Below are positions 42,975 to 51,269 of a DNA stretch of 64,000 nt, piece by piece. The stretch is from JBFWVD01 sp050246915 (GTDB lineage: Bacteria; Actinomycetota; Acidimicrobiia; Acidimicrobiales; Ilumatobacteraceae): assembly GCA_050246915.1 (NCBI GenBank), contig JBFWVD010000017.1, positions 20,590 to 84,589 on the forward strand, given 5' to 3'. The notes under the pieces were generated by a model. That model was not told where the DNA came from. It saw nothing but the letters and a program-made list of their open reading frames with translations, and made no database searches. Each line of letters starts with the position of its first letter. Position 1 is the first letter of the stretch. Made by a program: the position numbers and the translations under genes.

Positions 42975-43230
42975 GTGCGGGCCGGGCGGTCGGCCGAGCG
43001 GGTGGAGCCGGGGGCGGGCGGGCGGCCGGGCGCGTGGCGGGCGGGCGGCCGGGCGCGTGGCGGACGGGCGGGTGAGGCGGGCGGGCGGCCGGGCGCGTGG
43101 CGGACGGGCGGGAGGGGCAGGGCGGAGGGGCAGGGCGGCGGACGGGCGGGCGGGAGGGGCAGGACGGAGGGGCAGGGCGGCGGGCGGGCGGCGGGCGGGC
43201 AACGGCTGGGTGGCAGGCCGCACGGCTCTC
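42975..43230. repeat. G-rich minisatellite in a 398-bp gap
   Basis: The gap 42848-43245 has no gene. After copy B it holds a G-run tract: a 23-bp unit (gcgggcggccgggcgcgtgg + cgg) at 43018, 43041 and 43081, then repeats of GGGAGGGGCAGG / GGAGGGGCAGGGCGGCGG up to about 43200. The many GGG runs on the plus strand could form G-quadruplexes. Long reading frames through it are artefacts. The tract ends just before the thioesterase promoter. Confidence 0.85.
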
Positions 43231-43245
43231 TAGGGTCAGCGAACG

Positions 43246-44046
43246 ATGCCGTCGCAGTTCGAGACCCACGATGATCAGATCGATCCCACCGAAAATGCCC
43301 GCGGACCGAGGGATCCCAACGCCCACCACGGCGGCCCCACAACAGCCCTCGCCGTCGCCGCCATCGAGCGCGCCGCCGGCCCCGAGATGCAGATCGCCCG
43401 CGTCACGGTCGAACTCCTGCGTCCCGTCCCGTTGGCCCCGCTGCGGCTCGTCACCGAAGTGGTCCGGCCCGGCCGCAAGGTGAAGTTGGTCGAGGCCCAG
43501 TTGTTCGACGCGGCATCGGGCAACGAAGTGTTCCGGGTCCGATCGCTGACCATCCGTCGAGCGTCCGATCCGCTGCCCGAAGGGGATCACTTCGAGCCCA
43601 CTCCGCCCCCTCCGCCGGGACCGGACAGCGCACGGCCACGAGGCCACGGCGGCGCGTGGATCGACGACGATCACATCATGTTCCACAACGAGGGCGCCGA
43701 GGTCCGCTTCGTCGAGAGCGCGTGGGACGAGCCCGGCCCATCGGTGGTGTGGATCCGGCTGTTGGTGCCAGTGCTCGACAACGAACCCATCACACCCATG
43801 CAACGCGTCGTTGCCGCCAGCGACTTCTCGAACGGTGTGAGTTGGGCGCTGCCTGTCGAGGATTGGATCTACATCAACCCCGATCTCACCGTGCACGTGG
43901 CCCGCGAACCGATCGGTGAATGGATCGGCATGCGTACCCGCACACAGTTCGGTCCACACGGCATGGCGTTCACCGATGGCGAGTTGTTCGACACCACGGG
44001 CCGCATCGGCCGGGCGAACCAGAGCCTCATCATCGAGAAGCGCTGA
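43246..44046 (+). CDS. acyl-CoA thioesterase family protein (TesB-like)
   Basis: A 266-aa double-hotdog thioesterase-like protein, expected to hydrolyse acyl-CoA esters. N-terminal hotdog: AHHGGPTTALAVAAIERAAG and RVTVELLRPVPLAPLRLVTE. C-terminal hotdog: FSNGVSWALPVEDWIYINPD, HVAREPIGEWIGMRTRTQFG, ELFDTTGRIGRANQSLIIEK. TAGGGT (43231-43236) is 9 nt before the ATG. It overlaps the convergent phosphatase gene by 17 bp. A paralogue lies at 53.5 kb. Confidence 0.88.
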   Translation: MPSQFETHDDQIDPTENARGPRDPNAHHGGPTTALAVAAIERAAGPEMQIARVTVELLRPVPLAPLRLVTEVVRPGRKVKLVEAQLFDAASGNEVFRVRSLTIRRASDPLPEGDHFEPTPPPPPGPDSARPRGHGGAWIDDDHIMFHNEGAEVRFVESAWDEPGPSVVWIRLLVPVLDNEPITPMQRVVAASDFSNGVSWALPVEDWIYINPDLTVHVAREPIGEWIGMRTRTQFGPHGMAFTDGELFDTTGRIGRANQSLIIEKR

Positions 44047-44512
44047 TCGACTCCATCAGGCCATCACACGCCCGCTCGATGATGGTGAGCACCTCGTCGA
44101 AGAACGCGTCGTCGTAGCCATAGGGATCGGGTACCTCGGCATCGGGCGACGACGTCGAGTCGAACGATCGCAGCAGCCGCACCTTTGACCGCTGCGCATC
44201 GGTACGAGCGAGGCGTCGCACGTCGGCCAGGTTGGCCGCGTCCATCACGCAGACCACGTCGAAATGGTCGAGGTCGCGAGCGACGAGCTGGCGACCTCGA
44301 TGCGATGTGGAATAGCCCTTGCGGGCCAGCGCTGACAGGGTTTGACGATGTGGTCGATCACCGACGTGCCAACCGGCGGTGCCGCACGAGTCCACCTCGA
44401 TGATGTCAACCAGACCTGCATCGGCCACGCGGGAAGCGAACACCGCCTCGGCCGATGGCGAACGGCAGATGTTGCCCAAGCACACGAACAGCACTCGCTG
44501 TGGCGCCGTCAC
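44030..44512 (-). CDS. low-molecular-weight protein-tyrosine phosphatase
   Basis: A 160-aa LMW-PTP. The catalytic P-loop CLGNICRSPSAE (C-x5-R-S) is at residue 12 and the general-acid Asp is in VPDPYGYDDAFFDEV. It dephosphorylates phosphotyrosine proteins or arsenate-type substrates in relatives. GTG start. No tyrosine kinase or arsenic gene is adjacent. Confidence 0.94.
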   Translation of the reverse strand: MTAPQRVLFVCLGNICRSPSAEAVFASRVADAGLVDIIEVDSCGTAGWHVGDRPHRQTLSALARKGYSTSHRGRQLVARDLDHFDVVCVMDAANLADVRRLARTDAQRSKVRLLRSFDSTSSPDAEVPDPYGYDDAFFDEVLTIIERACDGLMESISASR

Positions 44513-44639
44513 TGCTGCGCCTGCTCGGAGTCGCTGGCCGGGGAAGGATCGGCATCGCGCTCAGACCGCGGACACGGCGTGCGAGGTGCCTGCTGCAGAA
44601 GCGGCGGCAATGGACGCTCGGCCGACGGTTCTGTATCGC

Positions 44640-45815
44640 TCAGGACGGTTCCTTGGGAAGTCCGAGCACACGCTCGCCGATGATGTTGCGCTGCACTTCG
44701 GCTGAGCCACCGTAGATGGTCTCGGCCCGAGCATCGAGGAACACGCGCTGCGCCAACGACAGTTCACCATCGGCGAGCACGTTGGCATCTGCACCGACCA
44801 GGTCCATACGCAACTCGCCCATCTCTCGATGCCAGAACGACCAGTAGATCTTCAGGATCGACGACTCGGCGCCAGGATGCCCACCACGCAGCAACGGTGT
44901 GAGGTTTCGTTGAATGAGCAGATCGAGTACACGAAGATCACCCCACGCCTTGGCCAGCCGTTGGCGCCACAGCGGATCGCGATCGAGCCCGCGCGATCGA
45001 GCCACCGCCAGCGCATCGCGCATCTCGCGGTGGAACGACGCCTGGAACGGGATGACCGTCGTCCCGCCACGCTCGTTGCCCAGCGTTCCCATCACCACGC
45101 CCCAGCCACCGTTCACCGGTCCGACCACGAGATCGGCCTTGGTGCGAGCGTCAGTGAAGAACACCTCAGCGAACTCACGACCACCGGAGATGTTCCGGAT
45201 GGCCCGCACGTCCACACCGGGCTGATCCACCGGTACGAGCAGCATCGAGATCGCCTTGTGACGCGGGGCGGTCGGGTCGGTCTTGCACAACACGTAGAGC
45301 CAGTCGGCGTGCGTCCCGAAGGTCGTCCAGATCTTCTGGCCGTTGATCACCCACTCGTCGCCGTCGAGCTCGGCGCGCGTGCGCAGGTTGGCCAGGTCGC
45401 TGCCCGCCTCGGGCTCACTGAACCCCTGGCCCCAGAACTCTTCTGCCGCAGCGATCTTGGGCAGGAAACGCGCCTTGTGTTCGTCCTTGCCGTATGACAA
45501 CAACGTCGGCCCGAACAGATCACGCCCCTGGCTGCCGAGCCAGTACGGGGCATCGGCGCGGGCATGCTCCAGCTGGAAGAGCACCTCCTGCGCGTACGTT
45601 CCGCCACGGCCGCCGTATTCAACCGGCCACGACAGGTTCAGCCAACGATCGCGGGCCAGCAGCTTCTCCCATTCCAATCGGAGGTCCCAGTGGGTGTCGT
45701 CGCACACACCCCCGACGCCTTTGATCGTGAGGAACTCGCCGGTGAAGTTGTCCGACAACCAGTCGCGGAACTCCTCGATGAATTCCAGCTCTTCTTTGGT
45801 GTGGTGGAAGTCCAT
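44640..45815 (-). CDS. acyl-CoA dehydrogenase
   Basis: A 391-aa FAD-dependent acyl-CoA dehydrogenase. Signatures: WGQGFSEPEAGSDLANLRTR, WVINGQKIWTTFGTHADWLY and C-terminal QRVFLDARAETIYGGSAEVQ. It ends RNIIGERVLGLPKEPS. The operon partners are another dehydrogenase and an SDR, suggesting breakdown of a branched or cyclic acyl-CoA (FadE-type heterodimers are common). ATG 45815 lies 28 bp after the SDR stop. Confidence 0.92.
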   Translation of the reverse strand: MDFHHTKEELEFIEEFRDWLSDNFTGEFLTIKGVGGVCDDTHWDLRLEWEKLLARDRWLNLSWPVEYGGRGGTYAQEVLFQLEHARADAPYWLGSQGRDLFGPTLLSYGKDEHKARFLPKIAAAEEFWGQGFSEPEAGSDLANLRTRAELDGDEWVINGQKIWTTFGTHADWLYVLCKTDPTAPRHKAISMLLVPVDQPGVDVRAIRNISGGREFAEVFFTDARTKADLVVGPVNGGWGVVMGTLGNERGGTTVIPFQASFHREMRDALAVARSRGLDRDPLWRQRLAKAWGDLRVLDLLIQRNLTPLLRGGHPGAESSILKIYWSFWHREMGELRMDLVGADANVLADGELSLAQRVFLDARAETIYGGSAEVQRNIIGERVLGLPKEPS

Positions 45816-45843
45816 GTCCGTCCGTTCTCGTTCTTGTTCGGGC

Positions 45844-46653
45844 TCAGCCGCGGCGGCCTGGGGCCGGCGCCACGAGGGCACCGCCATCGATCGTCAGCAC
45901 CTCACCCGTCATCCAACTCGCCAGATCGCTGGCCAGGAACAGTGCGCCGCCGGCAAGATCAGACGGTGTGCCCAGCCGACGCAGCGGCAGCTTCGAACCC
46001 ACGGCCGCTTCGTTGCCTTCCCACAGCGCGCGGGCGAAGTCGGTCTTCACCAGCCCCGGGCACAGCGCATTGACTCGCACCGCCGGCCCGAGCTCGGCCG
46101 CCAGCACCTTGGTCAGGTGTACCAGCGCGGCCTTGGTGACGTTGTAGATGCCGATCATCGACTCGTGCTTGAACGCACCGATCGACACGAGGTTGATGAC
46201 CGACCCGCTGTGGTCTCGCATCCAGCCGCGATAGGCCGCCTGCGTCCACACCAGCGGTCCACGCAAGTTCACTTGCACGGTCTTGTCGAACCGAGCGATG
46301 TCGATGTCGATCGACTCACCAGCGAATGGGTTGGTTGCCGCGTTGTTCACCAAGATGTCGACCGAACCGAAACGCTCGAGCGTTGCGGCGACGCATGCCT
46401 CGGCAACGTCGGGATCCCCCACGTTGCCGGGGAACACGGCGATGGGCGCACCGGGCATCTCTGCGGCGACCGCCTCGAGTGCTTCGCGCTTGCGCGACAC
46501 GATCATCACCGACGCGCCAGCGCGCACCATCGACAACGCGATCGACCGCCCGATGCCCTTCGACCCACCGGTGACGATGGCAACCTTTCCTGACAGATCG
46601 ATCAGCGGCGACACCGTCTCTACCGGGGCCGCGTGATCGCCGGCACCGCTCAT
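45844..46653 (-). CDS. SDR-family oxidoreductase
   Basis: A 269-aa classical short-chain dehydrogenase. NAD(P)-binding VTGGSKGIGRSIALSMVRAG, NNAATNPF, the catalytic Ser-Tyr-Lys in VSIGAFKHESMIGIYNVTKA and a C-terminal ASWMTGEVLTIDGGALVAPA. Probably the 3-hydroxyacyl-CoA step, by context. Its start overlaps the upstream dehydrogenase stop by 4 bp (ATGA). Confidence 0.93.
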   Translation of the reverse strand: MSGAGDHAAPVETVSPLIDLSGKVAIVTGGSKGIGRSIALSMVRAGASVMIVSRKREALEAVAAEMPGAPIAVFPGNVGDPDVAEACVAATLERFGSVDILVNNAATNPFAGESIDIDIARFDKTVQVNLRGPLVWTQAAYRGWMRDHSGSVINLVSIGAFKHESMIGIYNVTKAALVHLTKVLAAELGPAVRVNALCPGLVKTDFARALWEGNEAAVGSKLPLRRLGTPSDLAGGALFLASDLASWMTGEVLTIDGGALVAPAPGRRG

Positions 46654-47870
46654 GAAGCGGGGCCCGGCTCACGCGGCAAACCGAGCACGTTCTCGGAGAG
46701 GATGTTGCGCTGCACCTGCGACGTGCCCGCGTAGATCGTGCCAGCAGTGGCGTTGTAGAGCACACCCACCCAGGAACCCGAGGAGTTCGGTGCACCCGGA
46801 TCATCGGCACGATAGGGCCGCGGCGGCACCCGACCTTCGGGCACCATGGCATCGGCACCGAGGATGTCGAGGCCGAGCGCAACGACGCGCTTGTGGTACT
46901 CGCTCCAGTACAACTTCGAGATCGACGACTCAGGCCCCAAAGGCGCGCCCGCCAACACCTTGGCCAAAATGCCTGCGCCGACGTAGCGCATGATCTCGAC
47001 CTCGATGTAGCACTGCGCCAGACGCTGACGGATGACCGGATCGGACGACATACCGCGCTCGCGTGCCATGTCGGCGAGTCGATCCCACTCCTGTCGGAAC
47101 ATCACGGGGTTCGTCGCCGCTTCCTCACCGCGCTCGAGACCCAGCAACGACGTGGCCACGGCCCATCCACCGTTGACCGGTCCGACCACGTTCTCCTTCG
47201 GAGCACGGGCATCGGTGAAGAACGTCTCGTTGAACTCGGCGTGCCCGGTCATCGACACGATCGGTCGCACTTCGATGCCGCTCTGATGCATGGGAACCAA
47301 CAGGAACGAGATGCCTTTGTGCTTCGGCGCGTCGGGATCGGTGCGAGCCAAGACGAAGATCCAGTTGGCGTGCTGAGCGTTGGTGGTCCAGATCTTCTGA
47401 CCGTTGATGACCCATTCATCACCGTCGAGATGGGCTTTGGTGCGGAGCCCGGCCAGATCACTGCCGGCCTCGGGTTCGGAGTAGCCCTGGCACCACACGT
47501 CCTCACCGCTGAGGATGCGGGGGATGAAGTGCTGCTTCTGCTCCTCGGTCCCCCAACGCAAGATGGTGTTGCCGACCATCTTGATGGAGAAGGTGTCGTT
47601 GGGGACCCCGATGGGCACCTGAGCGTTGGCGAACTCCTCGGCGAGGATCACCTGATGGAATTTGGTGAGGCCCGGACCGCCATAGGCCTTGGGGAACGAT
47701 ACGGCGAGCATGTCGTTGGCGTGCAGCGTCTTGCGCCACTGGGCCAGGAACTCGCGCTCCTCGACCTCATTGCCCAACGCTCCGATGCCGGTCCAGCCAG
47801 CGGGGAGGTGGGTCGACAGGAAGTCGCGCACCTTGGAGCGGAACTCCTCGGGATCCAGCACATCACTCAT
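46650..47870 (-). CDS. acyl-CoA dehydrogenase
   Basis: A 406-aa acyl-CoA dehydrogenase, first gene of a three-gene catabolic operon. Signatures: VWCQGYSEPEAGSDLAGLRT, WVINGQKIWTTNAQHANWIF and YNATAGTIYAGTSQVQRNIL. ATG 47870 follows a TACGGT by 8 nt; the in-frame extension to 48467 is antisense to the divergent enoyl-CoA hydratase and rejected. Confidence 0.93.
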   Translation of the reverse strand: MSDVLDPEEFRSKVRDFLSTHLPAGWTGIGALGNEVEEREFLAQWRKTLHANDMLAVSFPKAYGGPGLTKFHQVILAEEFANAQVPIGVPNDTFSIKMVGNTILRWGTEEQKQHFIPRILSGEDVWCQGYSEPEAGSDLAGLRTKAHLDGDEWVINGQKIWTTNAQHANWIFVLARTDPDAPKHKGISFLLVPMHQSGIEVRPIVSMTGHAEFNETFFTDARAPKENVVGPVNGGWAVATSLLGLERGEEAATNPVMFRQEWDRLADMARERGMSSDPVIRQRLAQCYIEVEIMRYVGAGILAKVLAGAPLGPESSISKLYWSEYHKRVVALGLDILGADAMVPEGRVPPRPYRADDPGAPNSSGSWVGVLYNATAGTIYAGTSQVQRNILSENVLGLPREPGPAS

Positions 47871-47949
47871 GGACCTGAACCGTACCGGGGCCAGGTTCGA
47901 CGCTCCCATACGGGCGGCGCCGAGCACACCTCGCCCTACGCTGAAGCGC

Positions 47950-48966
47950 GTGCCGTCGATCCAGGTCACTGCAACCGAGTTCGCCGATCTGCTCCGCTCC
48001 CCCTTCGTCCACGAGGAACTGACCACCGCCAGCGGCGTCGACGCCGTTGTCGTCCGCGGTGATCTGTCGAGCATCTCCGTCGAACCCGACGGTCTCCCGA
48101 CCTGCCCCGTCATCGCTGTCGGGCCGGCGGCGCCATGGGCCGATGTGGTCATCGCCACCCGCAATATCGTGCTACCCGGCGCGATCGCGCCCGCGATCGT
48201 CGGATCCGACGGCGAGGACGTGTTGGCCCGCCTGCTCGTGTCCATCGAGGCGAACCCCATCGCGGCAACGTCCCTGGCGGTGTTGCTCCGCACCGACGGT
48301 GGGCGCGATATCGCCGAGGGACTCGCCGCCGAGTCGGCCGTGTACTCGTTGTTGCAGGCCGGCCCCGAGTTCGCCCGATGGCGGGCAACCGGTGCCCATC
48401 GGCCTCCCGGTCCCGACCCTGAGCCGGCGGTGCTCGCCGAACGCACCGATGACCTCGTGCACATCACCTTGAACCGACCGCATCGTCACAACGCCTTCAG
48501 CGCATCGCTGCGCGATGCGCTCGTGGCTCAGCTGGCCGTCGCCGCACTCGACGGATCGGTGCGTGTCATCGTCGATGGTGCGGGGCCGTCGTTCTGCAGT
48601 GGCGGGGACCTCGGGGAGTTCGGCTCGTTCCCCGATCCGGCCAACGCGCATGTCGTGCGACTGGCCCGGTCTGCGGCACGACTGATGGCGTCGATGTCCG
48701 AACGAGTCGAGGTCCGTCTCCACGGTGCATGCATGGGTGCCGGCATCGAGCTGCCGGCGTTTGCCGGCCGTGTGACCGCCGCGCCCGATGCCGTTATCGC
48801 CCTGCCCGAGATCGGCCTCGGCCTGATTCCCGGGGCAGGCGGCACGGCGTCGATCCCTCGACGGATCGGACGGCAGCGCACAGCTTGGCTGGGACTGAGC
48901 GGGGAACCCATCGACGCCGCTACAGCACTCGGGTGGGGTCTCATCGACGAGATCGCGGCGCCGTAG
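47950..48966 (+). CDS. enoyl-CoA hydratase/isomerase family protein with N-terminal extension
   Basis: A 338-aa protein. Crotonase fold from about 165: VHITLNRPHRHNAFSASLRD, oxyanion-hole FCSGGDLGEFGSF, HGACMGAGIELPAFAGRVTA, PEIGLGLIPGAGGTASIPRR. The first about 160 residues are an extra Val/Ala-rich domain with its own crotonase-like rhythm (ADVVIATRNIVLPGAIAPAI; ANPIAATSLAVLLR) and could be a degenerate second crotonase module. GTG 47950 is 7 nt after TACGCT. Divergent from the dehydrogenase operon. Confidence 0.87.
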   Translation: MPSIQVTATEFADLLRSPFVHEELTTASGVDAVVVRGDLSSISVEPDGLPTCPVIAVGPAAPWADVVIATRNIVLPGAIAPAIVGSDGEDVLARLLVSIEANPIAATSLAVLLRTDGGRDIAEGLAAESAVYSLLQAGPEFARWRATGAHRPPGPDPEPAVLAERTDDLVHITLNRPHRHNAFSASLRDALVAQLAVAALDGSVRVIVDGAGPSFCSGGDLGEFGSFPDPANAHVVRLARSAARLMASMSERVEVRLHGACMGAGIELPAFAGRVTAAPDAVIALPEIGLGLIPGAGGTASIPRRIGRQRTAWLGLSGEPIDAATALGWGLIDEIAAP

Positions 48967-49014
48967 AGCTGCGCGGCTCGGTCACCCCAGTGCAGTCGAG
49001 TCGCTACAGCGCCG

Positions 49015-49033
49015 GGGCCGGAGACTCCGGCCC
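49015..49033. repeat. hairpin after the enoyl-CoA hydratase gene
   Basis: GGGCCGGA-GAC-TCCGGCCC, 8-bp stem, 48 bp past the stop. Without a T-run its role as a terminator is uncertain. The rest of the 196-bp gap up to the SDR gene shows only that gene's promoter. Confidence 0.4.
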
Positions 49034-49150
49034 GAATCGGTGTCCCCGGCCCCTGCACGCTTTAGCAACGTCAGCGTAGGAACGAACGGACATCGCACGA
49101 CAGGGGCCGTGCGCACCACCGGACAGGACCAAGGTCCCACCGCGGATCAC

Positions 49151-49162
49151 TATGGTGCGTCC
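49151..49162 (+). promoter_or_regulatory. leaderless promoter of the SDR gene
   Basis: TATGGT (49151-49156), GCGTCC, ATG at 49163: the exact 6-nt spacing. Confidence 0.7.
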
Positions 49163-49954
49163 ATGGAACGCACCTGCGAGGGGAAGGTCGCCATCGTCAC
49201 CGGCGCAAGCCGCGGCCTGGGCGAAGCGATCGCAAAACGATTGGCATCCGAGGGGGCCCGTGTGGTGCTCTCGGCACGCACGGTGGAGCCCGATCCGAAG
49301 TACGTCGGTTCACTCCAAGAGACCGCGGCCGACATCACCGCGGCAGGCGACGAGGCAATCGCCATTCGTTGCGATCTCTCCAAGCACGACGATCGCGTCA
49401 ACCTCATAGCCGAGACCCAAGAGCGACTCGGCCCCGTGGACATCTTGGTGAACAACGGCGCAGTGACCTGGATCGAGCCGATGCTCGGCTTCACGGAGAA
49501 GAAGTTCCGACTGATGACCGAGGTGCAGGTGTGGGCACCGTTCGAGCTGAGCCAACTCGTGGTTCCATCGATGATCGAACGTGGTGGTGGCCACATCCTC
49601 AACATCACATCGCGCTCGTCAGTGCACCCGATCGGGCCGCCGTTCCCGAAGGTCCACGATCAGGGATTCAGCGTGTACGGCATGGTGAAGGCGGGTCTCG
49701 ATCGCATCACCACCGCGTTCGCCGCCGAGTTGTATCCGCACAATGTGAGAGTCAACGCGCTCGCGCCGTGGGACAACGTGGCCACGTCCGGCGCGGCGGC
49801 TCACGATCTCGTCGAGGACTTCCCTCTCGAGAGCGCCGACCTCATCGCTGAAGCGGCCCTCATCTTGTGCAGCGGGCCACCGGAGATGACCGGACGAATC
49901 GCCTACAGCCAACCGTTCTTGGCCGAGGTGAAGCGCCGCCCCGGTCGCTATTGA
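49163..49954 (+). CDS. SDR-family oxidoreductase
   Basis: A 263-aa short-chain dehydrogenase. VTGASRGLGEAIAKRLASEG, NNGAVTW, catalytic Ser in ILNITSRSSVHP, Tyr-Lys in FSVYGMVKAG. A GPPFPKVHDQGF insert separates Ser and Tyr. The C-terminus ends with basic residues rather than the usual DGG motif. Substrate unknown. ATG 49163 is set by the leaderless promoter, and the in-frame upstream ORF is discarded. Confidence 0.91.
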   Translation: MERTCEGKVAIVTGASRGLGEAIAKRLASEGARVVLSARTVEPDPKYVGSLQETAADITAAGDEAIAIRCDLSKHDDRVNLIAETQERLGPVDILVNNGAVTWIEPMLGFTEKKFRLMTEVQVWAPFELSQLVVPSMIERGGGHILNITSRSSVHPIGPPFPKVHDQGFSVYGMVKAGLDRITTAFAAELYPHNVRVNALAPWDNVATSGAAAHDLVEDFPLESADLIAEAALILCSGPPEMTGRIAYSQPFLAEVKRRPGRY

Positions 49955-49989
49955 GCTCGGCCCGCGAGGTCACGTGACCGTTGCCTTCA

Positions 49990-51192
49990 TCACCCGACGA
50001 GGATGACGGCGGTGCCGGCAGCCAACAACGCCGGCAATCCGACGCGCAGCCCGACGGTGCTGTATCGCCGAGCCGACACCTCGACATCGAGTCGTCGCGC
50101 CGTGTCTCGCCACAGCAGACCCGACAGCGCGCCGGTCAGCACCAACGACGGCCCGACGTTCGCACCGATCAGCAATGCCCACACCTGACCGCGATCCACG
50201 CTCGGTAAGGCGGCCAACAACGCCGGCAGGTTGTTGGACGCGTTCGAGCCCACGGCCCCGAATGCGAACGCGCGGGCTCGCCCTGCGATGCCCGAGCCGT
50301 GCAACAGATGTTCGAGCCCGAGATGGCCGACGGCACCGGCCACCAACACCGCCAGCGACGCCGCCACGAACACCGCCTCGTAGGGAACGGCGCGCCACGG
50401 GATCTCCCGCACGAGCAGTGCGGCCCACACGACGGCCACGGCAGCCACCATCCACGCCTCGATGCCGATGGCATCGCCAACGGTGAACCCCACGAGCACG
50501 GAGCCCACGATGGGCAAGCCACGGCGCAAGGCCCGGGTATCGACAGGCTCGTCGATGCCCGGGGCGTGCGGTTCGAGCGGGAACGTCGTGCGGAAGGCGA
50601 GCCATCCGACGGCACACGCTGCCAACGTCGGCAGCGCCAGATGGGCGACGAAGTCACCTGCGTGCAGATCGAAATGCTCAGCGGCGATGAGGTTGGTGAG
50701 GTTCGAAACCGGGAGCGGATTCGACGCGAGACACGCCAACATCGCGGGTTGGAAGGCCAACGTCTCCGGTGGGTATCCGTGCCGTACCGCGACGCGGATG
50801 TACAGCGGTGTGAGAAGGACCACCGCGGCATCGAGGTTGAACACGATGGTGACCGTTGCGGCCAGGACCCACAAGTACGCGGCGAGATGGCGTCCCCCAT
50901 CGACAAAGGCAGCGAGAGCGGTGAACACCCCGATGCGATCGAGCAGGACGGCCAGCGGGACAGCGAGGGCAACGAATGCCAACGGTGCGCGCAGCAACTC
51001 GAGATTCTCACGAGCCGCCGACCAGGCGACAGTACCGCTGGCCAACCCGACGACGGCAGCGACCGAAGGCCCCACCCACAACGGCACACCAACCGGTCGC
51101 ACGAACACGAGCACGGTCCCGATGACGAGCAACGACACCGCGATCACGAAGATCATCCTTGCCCGTGGTCGCTTCCGGGCAAACCCCTGCAC
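49990..51192 (-). CDS. ArsB/NhaD-family (IT superfamily) membrane transporter
   Basis: A 400-aa transporter with about eleven TM segments of the ion-transporter superfamily (ArsB, NhaD, SLC13). Family marks: TVTIVFNLDAAVVLLTPLYI and the pseudo-repeat near the C-terminus, FAFGAVGSNASNNLPALLAA with NVGPSLVLTGALSGLLW, corresponding to the two ion-binding hairpins. It could export arsenite or exchange Na+/H+ or carry dicarboxylates; no ars gene is adjacent. The start is uncertain: GTG 51192 or ATG 51156 (MIFVIAVSLL). Confidence 0.82.
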   Translation of the reverse strand: MQGFARKRPRARMIFVIAVSLLVIGTVLVFVRPVGVPLWVGPSVAAVVGLASGTVAWSAARENLELLRAPLAFVALAVPLAVLLDRIGVFTALAAFVDGGRHLAAYLWVLAATVTIVFNLDAAVVLLTPLYIRVAVRHGYPPETLAFQPAMLACLASNPLPVSNLTNLIAAEHFDLHAGDFVAHLALPTLAACAVGWLAFRTTFPLEPHAPGIDEPVDTRALRRGLPIVGSVLVGFTVGDAIGIEAWMVAAVAVVWAALLVREIPWRAVPYEAVFVAASLAVLVAGAVGHLGLEHLLHGSGIAGRARAFAFGAVGSNASNNLPALLAALPSVDRGQVWALLIGANVGPSLVLTGALSGLLWRDTARRLDVEVSARRYSTVGLRVGLPALLAAGTAVILVG

Positions 51193-51269
51193 GCAGAGGT
51201 GAACACCGTTTCGGTCACGCCATAAGCTCCGCCGATCAGGGCGTCACCGCTCACACTTGGGGGATTGCA

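Noticed and set aside
42848..43342. Upstream extension of the AbiEi-DUF559 gene to 477 aa
   Set aside because: The extension is Pro/Ala/Arg low-complexity translation of the G-rich minisatellite; a CATGCT-N6-ATG promoter supports ATG 42847.
44513..44639. Possible small ORF between the phosphatase and the acyl-CoA dehydrogenase (minus strand)
   Set aside because: Only a weak internal TTG start, no ribosome site and no promoter; the sequence is Pro/Ser/Ala-rich without recognisable features.
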